Shown piece by piece: positions 49,477-58,764 of a stretch of 64,000 bases of DNA. Position 1 is the first letter of the stretch. Each line of letters begins with the position of its first letter. The notes under the pieces are model-generated. The model worked only from the letters and a program-made list of their open reading frames with translations. It made no database searches and was not told the DNA's origin. A program made the position numbers and the translations under genes. Source of the stretch: Streptococcus didelphis DSM 15616 (GTDB lineage: Bacteria > Bacillota > Bacilli > Lactobacillales > Streptococcaceae); contig NZ_KB904188.1 of NCBI RefSeq assembly GCF_000380005.1, forward strand, positions 434,001 to 498,000, read 5' to 3'.

Positions 49477-50547
49477 ATGAGACGTGACTTACTGTTAGAA
49501 AAAATTGAAAACTATAAAAATATTATGCCCTGGTATGTTTTAGAGTATTACCAATCAAAATTATCAGTTCCTTATAGTTTTACAACTTTGTATGAATATC
49601 TAAAGGAATATACACGTTTTTTTGACTGGTTGATAGATTCTGGCATTTCAAAAGCTTCAAAGATTGCTGATATTGATTTAGCTAGCTTAGAGAACTTAAC
49701 TAAAAAAGACATGGAAGCTTTTGTTCTTTATTTACGGGAAAGACCATCTCTTAATACTTATTCCACCAAAGAAGGTGTTTCACAAACGACTATTAATCGA
49801 ACCTTGTCAGCCCTATCTAGCCTATATAAATACCTTACCGAGGAAGTTGAAAATGAACTTGGTGAGCCGTATTTTTACAGAAATGTTATGAAAAAAGTTT
49901 CTACTAAGAAAAAAAAAGAAACTCTAGCTGCTCGAGCCGAAAATATTAAGCAAAAATTATTCTTAGGTGATGAAACTATGGAGTTCCTGGAATATATTGA
50001 TAATGAATATGAAGCTAAACTATCAAATCGTGCTAAATCTTCTTTTCATAAAAACAAAGAGCGTGATCTAGCTATCATTGCACTACTTCTCGCCTCTGGT
50101 GTACGTTTATCTGAAGCAGTAAACATGGATTTAAAAGATATTAACCTCAAAATGATGGTCATTGAAGTCACTCGTAAAGGTGGCAAACGTGACTCTGTTA
50201 ACGTGGCAGGTTTTGCAAAACCCTATCTTGAAGCCTACTTAGCCATCCGTAAAAATCGTTATAAGGCAGAAAAACAAGATACAGCCTTCTTTCTTACAGA
50301 ATATAGAGGAGTTCCTAATCGAATTGATGCTTCTAGCATCGAAAAAATGGTTGCTAAATACTCTCAAGACTTTAAAATTCGGGTAACTCCTCATAAATTA
50401 AGGCATACCCTTGCTACTAGACTATATGATGCGACCAAGTCACAGGTTTTAGTCAGTCATCAATTAGGTCATGCTTCCACACAAGTTACAGATCTTTATA
50501 CTCATATCGTTAATGATGAGCAAAAAAATGCTCTAGATAAATTATGA
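49477..50547 (+). CDS. xerS: Tyrosine recombinase XerS
   Basis: A 356-residue recombinase that resolves chromosome dimers alone at difSL, with FtsK help. Core-binding domain to about 150; catalytic residues Arg210 (ASGVRLSE), Lys234, His306/Arg309 ([14 protein letters not shown]), His332 (QLGHAS) and Tyr341. The length and the N-terminal [18 protein letters not shown] separate XerS from XerC/D. The nearby dif site confirms the call. A strong hairpin terminator follows. Confidence 0.95.
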   Translation: MRRDLLLEKIENYKNIMPWYVLEYYQSKLSVPYSFTTLYEYLKEYTRFFDWLIDSGISKASKIADIDLASLENLTKKDMEAFVLYLRERPSLNTYSTKEGVSQTTINRTLSALSSLYKYLTEEVENELGEPYFYRNVMKKVSTKKKKETLAARAENIKQKLFLGDETMEFLEYIDNEYEAKLSNRAKSSFHKNKERDLAIIALLLASGVRLSEAVNMDLKDINLKMMVIEVTRKGGKRDSVNVAGFAKPYLEAYLAIRKNRYKAEKQDTAFFLTEYRGVPNRIDASSIEKMVAKYSQDFKIRVTPHKLRHTLATRLYDATKSQVLVSHQLGHASTQVTDLYTHIVNDEQKNALDKL

Positions 50548-50587
50548 TTTACTATAATTTAATTATGTAAATCATAAGTGACTAAAA

Positions 50588-50620
50588 AATACAGCCTGTA
50601 ATTATAGGCTGTATTTGTAT
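50588..50620 (+). terminator. Terminator of xerS
   Basis: AATACAGCCT (50588-50597) pairs with AGGCTGTATT (50606-50615), then a T-rich tail. It separates convergent xerS and the BceS-like gene. Confidence 0.82.
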
Positions 50621-50637
50621 TTTCTTTACAGATTATT

Positions 50638-51585
50638 TTATCTATCAATTGGTGTAATGCTCACACTTGTTCCAAGGTCAATCTGACTTGTGATTTTAAT
50701 TGATAAATTAAGTTTTTCTAGAACATTCTTAGTCATATAAAGGCCTAAACCAGAGGCTTTCTGGTGTTCATGACCATTATAGCCGGTAAAGCCTTCATCA
50801 AAAAGTCTAGGTAAATCCTCTTCTAGTATTCCGATACCATTATCTGATATGGTAATACTTTTATTTTTAAGAATAATATTTATCTGGCCACCTCTCCTAG
50901 AATACTTAATAGCATTTTCAATAATTTGTGATAAGGCAAAGGTTAGCCATTTTTTATCACTAGTTAACTGCCACTGGCCTAGCAAATTAATCCTTATATC
51001 TTTGGAAATACAAATGAAGGACATTTGTCTAATGATCTGTTTTATTAGGTCATTAAGCTCAATTATTTCAAATCTAAAGTCATCCTTATCTTGACTAAAT
51101 TTCAAATAATTCAATAATTGACTAAGGTAGTTTTCCATTCTGAAAATTTGAATTTTATATTCATTAAAATCAATCTCCTTAGTCTGCCCCATCAAAGAAA
51201 GGGCTGAAAGGGGGAGCTTCATTTGGTGTACCCATAATTTGATTAAGGCATCAAAGTCTTGTTGTCTTTTACTTTCTTTTAAGTGACTTTCTGAATAGGA
51301 ATTAATTAATTTGATAATGGTATCTCTATAAGCTTCTTCACTTGGCGAATGTAATGAGGAAAGCTCATTTACATAAATAAATTCTTGTAAAATAGTTATT
51401 TTCTCTTTAAACCTCTTATATTGCCATAAGCTAAAAAGAATTAGCAGGGTTAAACAAATAAGACCAGTATTGAAAAAGTAAGTAAGGGGGAGCCGATAAA
51501 GACTAAACATAATAATAAAGAGTGCAAAGAGTAAGAAAAATTGGAGATACCACACTTTATATTCTTTTAAAAATTTTAGGATCAT
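50638..51585 (-). CDS. Intramembrane-sensing histidine kinase (BceS-like)
   Basis: A 315-residue kinase with two membrane helices (about 12-30 and 37-52) and almost no extracellular loop, the hallmark of BceS-type kinases that take their signal from the partner ABC transporter. H box WVHQMKLPLSALSL, N box IIENAIKYSRRGGQ, G boxes SDNGIGI and GLGLYMTKNVLEKL. It overlaps the response regulator gene by four bases and sits last in the ABC-ABC-RR-HK order. Confidence 0.9.
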   Translation of the reverse strand: MILKFLKEYKVWYLQFFLLFALFIIMFSLYRLPLTYFFNTGLICLTLLILFSLWQYKRFKEKITILQEFIYVNELSSLHSPSEEAYRDTIIKLINSYSESHLKESKRQQDFDALIKLWVHQMKLPLSALSLMGQTKEIDFNEYKIQIFRMENYLSQLLNYLKFSQDKDDFRFEIIELNDLIKQIIRQMSFICISKDIRINLLGQWQLTSDKKWLTFALSQIIENAIKYSRRGGQINIILKNKSITISDNGIGILEEDLPRLFDEGFTGYNGHEHQKASGLGLYMTKNVLEKLNLSIKITSQIDLGTSVSITPIDR

Positions 51586-52247
51586 TTTATAATATAGCCC
51601 ACTCCTCTCACTGTATGAATATTATTAAAGTCAATGCCAGCTAATTTTTTTCGTAAACGTGTCATGTTGACATTTAGAGTGTTTTGATCAATATAGTGGT
51701 CATCTTCCCAGAGCTTAATGAGGATTTCCTCTTTTGTAACGACTTCTTGCTGATGAGATAGCAAGAGAGACATTATTTTGTGTTCTGTTGGTGATAACGA
51801 AATTTTTTCTAAACCCTTGGTAAAACTGCCATCAAATTGCAACTTAAAGCCTTCAAAGGAAAGGCTGTTATTAGAAAATTGCTGAGATCGTCTTAAAAAA
51901 GCAGCAATCTTTGCATCAAGTACTGTTAAGGAGAAGGGTTTAGTGATAAAGTCATCTCCTCCCATATTAAGGGCCATTATGGTATCCATTTCATCATCTG
52001 AGCTTGAAATAAAAAGGATAGGGATGGTCATTGTTTTTCTAATTTCTGTTGTCCAGTAAAAACCATTGAAAAATGGCAGCGTAATATCCATTAAGATAAG
52101 ATCAGGCTCTATTTCTTTAACTTCTTCTTTTATATCACGATAATTACGAACACTAGTAACATGATAGGTTTTTGAAAGATGATTCGTTAGTAATCCTAAA
52201 ATTGTTTTATCGTCTTCTACAATAAAAATTTTCTTTTTGTTATCCAT
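51582..52247 (-). CDS. OmpR-family response regulator (BceR-like)
   Basis: A 221-residue regulator. The receiver domain has Asp54-region LILMDITLPFFNGF and Lys in FITKPFS; the C-terminal winged helix has LSPTEHKIMSLLLSHQQEVV and VRGVGYIIK. It should bind the TNACA-N4-TGTAA repeat upstream of the transporter genes. Only 43 nt separate it from the permease gene. Confidence 0.92.
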   Translation of the reverse strand: MDNKKKIFIVEDDKTILGLLTNHLSKTYHVTSVRNYRDIKEEVKEIEPDLILMDITLPFFNGFYWTTEIRKTMTIPILFISSSDDEMDTIMALNMGGDDFITKPFSLTVLDAKIAAFLRRSQQFSNNSLSFEGFKLQFDGSFTKGLEKISLSPTEHKIMSLLLSHQQEVVTKEEILIKLWEDDHYIDQNTLNVNMTRLRKKLAGIDFNNIHTVRGVGYIIK

Positions 52248-52290
52248 AGCTTTATTCTAACAAAAAAGCAGCGAAAAATCGCTACTTCTT

Positions 52291-54255
52291 TCATCTTTCA
52301 ATAATATTATAGTAGGTTTTACTGGTTAACTTATAAATAACAAAATAAATTAAGATGATAACTAAGATAGTAATCGCACTTATCAGATAAATCAAGTTTG
52401 TATTAGTAACACCAAACATTAGTAACATTTGCTTTAACATGACCATGGCAACACTAAAATGGAGAACAGCCATTGTAATAGGCATAAAAAATACTAATAT
52501 AATTTGAGAATTGATTGTTTTTTTGACTTGCTTTTGATCCATTCCCACTTCTTGAAGGATACGATAAGATTTTTTATCTTGTTTTCCTTCTGAATATTGT
52601 TTGTAATAGATGATTAGAGCTGCTCCTAAGATGAAGCTTAGTCCAAGAAGAAAACCAGTAAACATAAAGCCACCATATAAGCCATAAATTTCTTTTTGGA
52701 ACCTATCTTTTTCTTGAACTTGAGCTATAAAGTGACCATCCTTACTAAGGTTTCCACTCTTATCTAGAATTTGATTTAATTCATTTTTAGTGAGGTTTCC
52801 ATAAACAGAGTAGCTAAGTTTTGTTGGGAATTTAGAGTGTTTATTAATAATTTCTAAAAACTCTTTTACAGCATTTTCGTCTTTAAAAATAATCATTGAA
52901 GGGGAGAAGGTATTGGTAATTTGAGGAAAATTAATCGTTTTTAATTGTTTACGAATAGAATAAGTTTTATTAATTAACTTAAGACTTTGGCTTTTTTTGT
53001 GTGTTTTTTGTTGATAGAGTGCTATCTGATCTGTCTGTAAATCTAATTTAGGATTACCCAGACTAAGATATTCTCCTTCGGTAATCAAATAAGTATAGGA
53101 AAGGGCTGAGAGTTTAGGATTTTCTATGTCCTCTTTACTAATTTCAATACTTGTTTTATTGCTTAGGGGCAAACCGGTCATTGTGGAAGTAGAATCAATA
53201 AATTCAGATTTATCTTTATGTAAAGGTTGGAGGACGTATTGTGAAAATTCTTTTTTAGCTTGGTTTACATTGTCATTAACAAATTCAAAAGAAGTATTTT
53301 TAGGAAATAATTTTTCCGTAGTTTCATTTGTATTGGTATAGAGTGCGGTTGTCGTTGCAATTGATACAAAGGCCATCACAGCTAGTAAGGTAATATTTGC
53401 TAGTCCTACTGCATTTTGTTTCATTCTAAAAATCATTTGAGAAGTTGAAATAAAGTGCTCAGGTTTATAAAAATAGGTTTTATTTTGACGTTTTTTCTTA
53501 AGGTACCAGCTCATAAAGGAAATGTAAAAGAGATAAGTTCCGATAATTACTAGGATAACCGCAATAAAGAAACGAGAAATGATAGCCATTGCAGCTATTT
53601 TAGTTGACGAGATAGAGAGATAATATCCCATTCCTAATGACATTAGGGCTAAAAGAGCAAGCAAGATATTTCCACGAGGTTCTTTTTCTCCTTGTTCTTG
53701 ATCTTGAAATAACAATAGTGGCGATGTTTTTCTAATCTTGTAAATCCCCAAAATACCAAGTAAGACAAAAATAAGGGCAAATATTAGGGCATTAATTAAA
53801 AACGCTAGGGGATTGAAGGTAAGCTTCAAATCATTATAATGAGTTAAGTTAGCAAAAACTAGATAAAAAAAGTGTGAAAAGATGATTGAAAATAGACTAC
53901 CTAAAAGAATTGTTACAATAAATAAGAAGCTTAGCTCGATTGTAGACACTAGTCCAACTTGTTTCTTATTCATACCTAAAATATTATATAAACCAAATTC
54001 CTTACTTCTTTGTTTAAGTAAAAAATTATAGCTGTAAGCTTCCATAATTACTGAAAAGAGCGTTAAGACAACTATGGCAAGTCCTAGAAGAATATTTCCA
54101 CTAGACATGGTTTTAGAGATAGGACTGAAAATAAGAATAACAACAATACAATTGAGCAGAAATAAAACATTGCTTGCTAATAAAAATGGAGCTACTACTT
54201 CTTTTGATTTTCTGAGATTATTAAATGCTAGTTTTATATAAAACATATCATTCAC
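52291..54255 (-). CDS. BceB-type ABC permease (FtsX/MacB superfamily)
   Basis: A 654-residue permease with ten predicted helices and a large extracellular domain (about residues 310-520) between helices VII and VIII, the typical BceB plan. It removes peptide antibiotics such as bacitracin or lantibiotics from their lipid targets and signals flux to the kinase. The exact drug cannot be inferred. Its first bases overlap the ATPase gene by 8 nt. Confidence 0.9.
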   Translation of the reverse strand: MNDMFYIKLAFNNLRKSKEVVAPFLLASNVLFLLNCIVVILIFSPISKTMSSGNILLGLAIVVLTLFSVIMEAYSYNFLLKQRSKEFGLYNILGMNKKQVGLVSTIELSFLFIVTILLGSLFSIIFSHFFYLVFANLTHYNDLKLTFNPLAFLINALIFALIFVLLGILGIYKIRKTSPLLLFQDQEQGEKEPRGNILLALLALMSLGMGYYLSISSTKIAAMAIISRFFIAVILVIIGTYLFYISFMSWYLKKKRQNKTYFYKPEHFISTSQMIFRMKQNAVGLANITLLAVMAFVSIATTTALYTNTNETTEKLFPKNTSFEFVNDNVNQAKKEFSQYVLQPLHKDKSEFIDSTSTMTGLPLSNKTSIEISKEDIENPKLSALSYTYLITEGEYLSLGNPKLDLQTDQIALYQQKTHKKSQSLKLINKTYSIRKQLKTINFPQITNTFSPSMIIFKDENAVKEFLEIINKHSKFPTKLSYSVYGNLTKNELNQILDKSGNLSKDGHFIAQVQEKDRFQKEIYGLYGGFMFTGFLLGLSFILGAALIIYYKQYSEGKQDKKSYRILQEVGMDQKQVKKTINSQIILVFFMPITMAVLHFSVAMVMLKQMLLMFGVTNTNLIYLISAITILVIILIYFVIYKLTSKTYYNIIER

Positions 54256-55000
54256 CTCCTAAAAGGCCAGTCATAGTTAATGATATATCCTTACTAAAAT
54301 CACTATTACTTTTATTACCTCGGTAAATTTGATGAAATATCTTACCATCTTTTATGAAAAGAACTCTTTTAGCATGACTGGCAGCATTTGCTGAATGGGT
54401 AACCATTAGAATTGTTTGACCATCTAAATTAATATCTTCAAATAAATTGAGGAGGTCTTCTGAGTTACGATAATCTAGAGCTGCTGTAGGTTCATCAGCT
54501 AGTAATAAATAAGGATTAGTTATCAGACTTCTAGCAATAGCTACTCTTTGCTTTTGACCACCGGATATTTCAAATGGTCTTTTATCTAATAGGCTTTCTA
54601 TTCTAAGTTTAGAAGCCAATTTTTCTAGTCTACTAGCCATTTCTTTATAGGATTTCCGGTCTAAAACTAAGGGTAAAAAGATATTATCTCGAATAGAGAG
54701 GGTATCTAAGAGGTTGAATTCTTGGAAAACAAAGCCTAGATTTTTTAATCTAAAATTAGCTAACTTACTTTCTTTGATTTTAGTAATATCTTGTCCATTC
54801 AAATAAACAGAACCACTGGTAGGTTTTTCTAAGGTTGCTAATATATTTAATAGAGTTGTTTTACCTGAACCAGACTCTCCCATAATAGCAATAAATTCTC
54901 CCTTATCTACCTTAAAATCAACATCTTGTAGAGCTTTTGTTTCTTCTTTGGAAAAGCGAGTCCGAAAGTTTTTTTGTAGGTGTTGAATTTCTAGTAACAT
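54248..55000 (-). CDS. BceA-type ABC ATPase
   Basis: A 250-residue ATPase of the MacB/LolD class: Walker A GESGSGKTT at 41-49, signature EISGGQKQRVAIARSL, Walker B YLLLADEPTAALD, switch MVTHS. It powers the partner permease and heads the four-gene unit. AAAGGAG precedes ATG 55000 and the 20 bp around it are identical to the start region of the HdiR-like gene. Confidence 0.92.
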   Translation of the reverse strand: MLLEIQHLQKNFRTRFSKEETKALQDVDFKVDKGEFIAIMGESGSGKTTLLNILATLEKPTSGSVYLNGQDITKIKESKLANFRLKNLGFVFQEFNLLDTLSIRDNIFLPLVLDRKSYKEMASRLEKLASKLRIESLLDKRPFEISGGQKQRVAIARSLITNPYLLLADEPTAALDYRNSEDLLNLFEDINLDGQTILMVTHSANAASHAKRVLFIKDGKIFHQIYRGNKSNSDFSKDISLTMTGLLGGE

Positions 55001-55083
55001 ATATAAATCTCCTTTTTGTAATGATAACTACTCTTTTAGTATAAAGAATTATCCTGTTATTTAGCTTACAATCCTTTTTAGTT

Positions 55084-55103
55084 AACTTACAAATTTGTAA
55101 GTT
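55084..55103 (-). promoter_or_regulatory. BceR-type operator upstream of the bce-like operon
   Basis: Perfect 20-bp palindrome AACTTACAAATTTGTAAGTT containing TTACA-AATT-TGTAA, an exact fit to the TNACA-N4-TGTAA consensus known for BceR-like regulators. A second half-site, CTTACAA, lies at about 55064-55070. The -10 TATACT (minus strand, near 55040) has no good -35, as expected of an activated promoter. Confidence 0.82.
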
Positions 55104-55170
55104 TTATCTCTAAGGATTTGCTCTGCTTTTGATATAATAAGGTTAGAAATTGTAGATATGAGGAAGAAGA

Positions 55171-55656
55171 ATGGCCAAAAAGATAAAATTAAGAAGATCC
55201 TTTGGAACTTTAGGAAAGTTATTTACTATTATACCAGATACGACTGAACTTATCGGTAAAGGGATGGAAAACACACGACCTATTATTGAAAAATATATGG
55301 ATCAACGTCAGAAAAGATTAGAAGGCTTAAAGACTATTGATGACGTGATTAATTTACCTGTGGATGATGCAGAAGCTCATTTAGAGAAACAAGGCTTTGT
55401 TGTAGCCACAATTCCAGCTAAACCAAATAAAAAGTGGCTTGAGGCAGGTTTAAATGAGGTTGTATCGATGTCACCAAGAGCTGGAAAACATAAGATTGGG
55501 TCTTTGATTAAATTATATTATGTTAACTTAGATGTTTTGGAAAAGAGTCAATCTCTTTTGGAAGAGGATAATTTAAAAATTGTTGAACGTAATCAAAAGA
55601 TTTCAGATACACTAGACACAGTAAAACATATTAAGATTCCCTTTGGTAAAAAATAA
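55171..55656 (+). CDS. Cytosolic PASTA-domain protein
   Basis: A 161-residue protein with no signal peptide or membrane segment. Residues about 55-112 read as one PASTA domain (LPVDDAEAHLEKQGFVVATI then NEVVSMSPRAG and IGSLIKLYYV). PASTA domains normally lie outside the cell on penicillin-binding proteins and StkP-type kinases, so a cytoplasmic single copy is unusual. The N-terminus is basic (MAKKIKLRRSFG). The function is unknown. Its -10 (TATAAT 55133-55138) is clear, its -35 is not. Confidence 0.78.
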   Translation: MAKKIKLRRSFGTLGKLFTIIPDTTELIGKGMENTRPIIEKYMDQRQKRLEGLKTIDDVINLPVDDAEAHLEKQGFVVATIPAKPNKKWLEAGLNEVVSMSPRAGKHKIGSLIKLYYVNLDVLEKSQSLLEEDNLKIVERNQKISDTLDTVKHIKIPFGKK

Positions 55657-55729
55657 TGATTGAATAGTTCTCTCTTAGTTAGGGGTCTTTTTCTTTTGAC
55701 AGTGTTCCTATTCTTTTAAAGAGCATAAG

Positions 55730-55768
55730 AAAACTGAGTAGGCCTACTAACTCTCCTCTCAGTTTTTA
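55730..55768. terminator. Bidirectional terminator between the PASTA gene and trmFO
   Basis: AAAACTGAG (55730-55738) pairs with CTCAGTTTT (55758-55766), with T-tracts on both strands. Confidence 0.75.
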
Positions 55769-55772
55769 GTGT

Positions 55773-57107
55773 CTAATCCTTTAAATACTTTTCTAAATCT
55801 TGTAATGAGCGACTTGCTATAGCTTGGTAGCGTTCTTTTTTATCACGAATTCGTGGTCCTTCTAGCTCTTTGATAATGCCAAAATTAACATTCATAGGCT
55901 GAAAGTGTTTACTTTCAGTATGTGTGACATAATGCGGTAAGCTTCCAATAGCTGTTGTTTCAGGAAAGACAACTTCTGCTTCTCCCTTGAATTTCTTAAC
56001 AGCATTAATTCCAGCTACTAAGCCAGATGCAGCAGATTCAACATAACCTTCAACCCCAGTCATTTGGCCTGCAAAGAAAAGATTTTCATTGGCGCGTGAT
56101 TGGAAAGTCTCTTTTAAAAGATTAGGTGAATCCATGTATGAATTACGATGCATGACCCCATAACGGACAAATTCTGCATTTTCAAGTCCGGGAATCATTC
56201 GAAAGACACGTTTTTGCTCTCCCCATTTAAGATGGGTTTGGAAGCCGACCATATTGTATAAACTACCTGCAGCATTGTCTTGACGTAATTGAACTACTGC
56301 ATAAGGTGTTTTGTAATCACCATCACGTGGTCCTTTATAGTCATCAGGATATTCTAAACCAACTGGTTTCATTGGGCCATAGAGCATGGTTTTTATACCA
56401 CGCTTTGCCATTACTTCAATTGGCATACAGCCTTCAAAATACTTTTCTTTTTCAAAAGAATTAAGAGGAGCTTCTTCTGCTGTACTTAAGGCATCATGAA
56501 AGGCTATAAATTCTTCTTTAGTCATTGGACAGTTAAGATAAGCAGCCTCTCCTTTATCATAGCGTGATTTTAGGTAAATTTTTTCCATATTAAGGCTAGC
56601 TTTATCAATAATTGGTGCAGCTGCATCATAGAAATAAAAACCATCTCCTCTATTTAAGGCATGAATTTTTTCTGCTAAAGCATCCGAAGTCAGAGGCCCT
56701 GTTGCAATGACTGTAATGGCATCATTAGGGATATCTGTAATTTCGCCTCTGATTACTTCTATCAGAGGGTTATTTTCAAGTTCTGCTGTTACTGCCTTAG
56801 AGTAACCGACACGGTCAACTGCCATTGCGCCACCTGCAGGTACTCGGTGAGCTTCTCCTACTCGCATGATGATAGAATCAAGACGCCGCATTTCTTCTTT
56901 TAATAAGCCTACTGCATTTGTCAGGCTATCTCCTCGAAAAGAATTTGAGCAGACAAGTTCAGCGAAATCTTCTGTTTTATGCTGAGGAGTTGCTTTAACC
57001 CCACGCATTTCGTAAAGTTTAACTGGAATACCACGTTTAGCAATTTGATAAGCTGCTTCAGATCCTGCTAAACCTGCACCGATAACATTAATATAAGATT
57101 GAGACAA
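55773..57107 (-). CDS. trmFO: Methylenetetrahydrofolate-tRNA-(uracil-5-)-methyltransferase
   Basis: A flavoprotein forming m5U54 in tRNA with methylene-THF as carbon donor. FAD motif [17 protein letters not shown] at the N-terminus; [13 protein letters not shown] and [13 protein letters not shown] later. I place the start at TTG 57107 ([12 protein letters not shown], 444 residues), matching S. pyogenes and preceded by AAGAGG; the frame is open to GTG 57143, which would add 12 residues. Monocistronic and conserved near topA and xerS in streptococci. Confidence 0.92.
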   Translation of the reverse strand: MSQSYINVIGAGLAGSEAAYQIAKRGIPVKLYEMRGVKATPQHKTEDFAELVCSNSFRGDSLTNAVGLLKEEMRRLDSIIMRVGEAHRVPAGGAMAVDRVGYSKAVTAELENNPLIEVIRGEITDIPNDAITVIATGPLTSDALAEKIHALNRGDGFYFYDAAAPIIDKASLNMEKIYLKSRYDKGEAAYLNCPMTKEEFIAFHDALSTAEEAPLNSFEKEKYFEGCMPIEVMAKRGIKTMLYGPMKPVGLEYPDDYKGPRDGDYKTPYAVVQLRQDNAAGSLYNMVGFQTHLKWGEQKRVFRMIPGLENAEFVRYGVMHRNSYMDSPNLLKETFQSRANENLFFAGQMTGVEGYVESAASGLVAGINAVKKFKGEAEVVFPETTAIGSLPHYVTHTESKHFQPMNVNFGIIKELEGPRIRDKKERYQAIASRSLQDLEKYLKD

Positions 57108-57240
57108 TTGACTAATACCTCTTTGGGAAAAGAGTTTTCCCACAAATCTTTCTAAAATTTTACTTGCTACATTATAACAAAAAATACCTGAAAGAAAAAG
57201 TCCAGGCGTTTTTTTGCGTAAATATAATTATGTAAAAATC

Positions 57241-57957
57241 TCAATAAAAACATATCCAAGAAGCAATAAAAACACTTAAAATGCTAAATAAGGACCCAAT
57301 AAGATAGTATTCAGCAAAGGTAGGACTTTCTGAAATTTTATTATAGCGAGCAATTGATTTAGCAGTAAAGACTAAACCAATTGAAGCAAATTGCCCCATG
57401 ATCATACAGATACCAATAACGATTCTTTCTAAAATACCAATCATAGCACCAGCACCACCTATGGTATCTATTTTTTCTTGATTTTGAGGTTGGTATTTTT
57501 CAAAAAAGATTTTAAAGGCAATGTTAGTGGGTTTTGTAATTAGTAATAAAAAAAGTAGGCCATTTAGGTAAGCAGGATTAAGCCAGTTCAACTGATTAGA
57601 ATGTCTAAGAAATTGGCTAGCAATAAGAATAATAAGAATATGAAGGAATTGATCTAATAAAAAAATAAAGGAAACTTTTACTTTTAAAAGCTTAGTAATT
57701 CTTGGTTTTAAATAATCAATCAGAGCATGACTGCCTAGAATAATGATATAAATATCACTATTTCTAAAATTAAGTAGGCAAAGGACTGCTAGGGGCAGGG
57801 CAACAAGTAAGAGATGCTTTAATAGGTAGCTTAAGTTACTGTTTTTTAAATCTGCTATTTTTTGACTTTGTAAATGAAAATCAGAAAGAAAGTGACAGAT
57901 TAAAAGAAGGCATAAGATTGGATTTCCTCTTAAAAATGATGATAGGCCAATTAACAT
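57241..57957 (-). CDS. DUF3307 family membrane protein
   Basis: A 238-residue protein of about six or seven helices. The DUF3307 signature HFLSDFHLQSQKIADLKN sits near the N-terminus, with HALIDYLKP in the middle. The function is unknown. I start it at ATG 57957, one base after the satD stop and with AAGGAG inside the satD end; a longer frame reaches 57972. Co-translation with satD means the two act together or SatD controls it. Confidence 0.82.
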   Translation of the reverse strand: MLIGLSSFLRGNPILCLLLICHFLSDFHLQSQKIADLKNSNLSYLLKHLLLVALPLAVLCLLNFRNSDIYIIILGSHALIDYLKPRITKLLKVKVSFIFLLDQFLHILIILIASQFLRHSNQLNWLNPAYLNGLLFLLLITKPTNIAFKIFFEKYQPQNQEKIDTIGGAGAMIGILERIVIGICMIMGQFASIGLVFTAKSIARYNKISESPTFAEYYLIGSLFSILSVFIASWICFY

Positions 57958-57958
57958 A

Positions 57959-58624
57959 TTATTCTCCTTCACTATTTAAAGTTTCTAATAATTGCTTAGC
58001 ACTATTTCGACTTCTTAGATAGACTTTTAAACTACTACTTTTTAATCTTTTTGAAAGGGCACTAGCACTTAAATGTAGCTTATCTCCTAGTATTTGTTGA
58101 TTAAATTGTTCATTGTAATTATCTAATTCTAACAAAGCATAAAAGACCTCTACTTGGCTTGTCCTCCAATTACTTTTTATAGCTTCACCTGCTGCTAAGA
58201 GGCTATTAAGCAAGGGGTTAGAGGAAGGATTTTCTGTCCGTATTGCAAGATGTGTCTGTCCATAGTCATTTTTTTGGTGGATATAAGTGATAGCTTCTCT
58301 AGCTAACCAATAAGCAGGTCCATCTGCACCAATACTAATCTCAGGATTAATATCTGTTAATATTTTTCCCAAACCAAGCCCATAACGTATCTGGTATGGA
58401 TGCATTAAGTAGTTAAGATAATCAATTATTTGGAATATGGGAGCATCTTGCTTAAGCAGCCCTTGAAATTCATCTCCTAAGGTAATTGAAAATTTTGAGA
58501 TGATGAAGTTTTTAAATTTTTCATTAATGTGATCAAGACACGTTTTAAATCTTTCTTGAACATGATAGCGTTCACTTAAGCCTTTTGAATCAATAAAATC
58601 TCCAATAATAGCTATATAAATCAT
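57959..58624 (-). CDS. satD: SatD family protein with C-terminal helix-turn-helix
   Basis: A 221-residue protein named after the S. mutans secretion-and-acid-tolerance gene satD. The N-terminal part starts MIYIAIIGDFIDSKGL, with conserved LGDEFQGLL and RYGLGLGKI. The C-terminal 50 residues (ILGDKLHLSASALSKRLKSS) look like a DNA-binding HTH. ATG 58624 follows AAAGGAG; the frame to 58657 is longer. It pairs with DUF3307. In S. mutans sat genes follow ylxM-ffh; here the pair lies 12 kb away from them. Confidence 0.8.
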   Translation of the reverse strand: MIYIAIIGDFIDSKGLSERYHVQERFKTCLDHINEKFKNFIISKFSITLGDEFQGLLKQDAPIFQIIDYLNYLMHPYQIRYGLGLGKILTDINPEISIGADGPAYWLAREAITYIHQKNDYGQTHLAIRTENPSSNPLLNSLLAAGEAIKSNWRTSQVEVFYALLELDNYNEQFNQQILGDKLHLSASALSKRLKSSSLKVYLRSRNSAKQLLETLNSEGE

Positions 58625-58667
58625 AGACTCTCCTTTATAACTATCATTATAATCCAAATAAATAAAA

Positions 58668-58742
58668 AAGTCTATTATAATGGAAAGATAACAATAAGTC
58701 CTTTATAATGGAAAATTATATAAAAGTCTTTTAAAATAGAAA
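58668..58742. repeat. Three 19-nt direct repeats with exact 28-nt period upstream of satD
   Basis: AAGTCTATTATAATGGAAA (58668-58686), AAGTCCTTTATAATGGAAA (58696-58714) and AAGTCTTTTAAAATAGAAA (58724-58742). A fourth, weak AAGAC start at 58752 keeps the phase. Copy 1 overlaps the likely satD -35 (TAGACT, 17 nt, TATAAT on the minus strand). The layout looks like an operator array for a multimeric regulator. Confidence 0.8.
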
Positions 58743-58759
58743 CTATTTTAAAAGACTTT
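58723..58759 (-). terminator. Perfect 17-bp hairpin terminator of the dehydrogenase gene
   Basis: 58723-58739 and 58743-58759 are perfect inverted repeats around a 3-nt loop; TTT follows on the minus strand. The right repeat of the satD array is embedded in it. Confidence 0.75.
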
Positions 58760-58764
58760 ATTAA

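Noticed and set aside
49477..50547. Integrase of a mobile element
   Set aside because: Length, N-terminus and the adjacent dif site identify the chromosomal recombinase XerS.
58668..58742. CRISPR-like array
   Set aside because: Repeats are 19 nt with only 9-nt gaps and drift in sequence; no cas genes. They fit an operator array.
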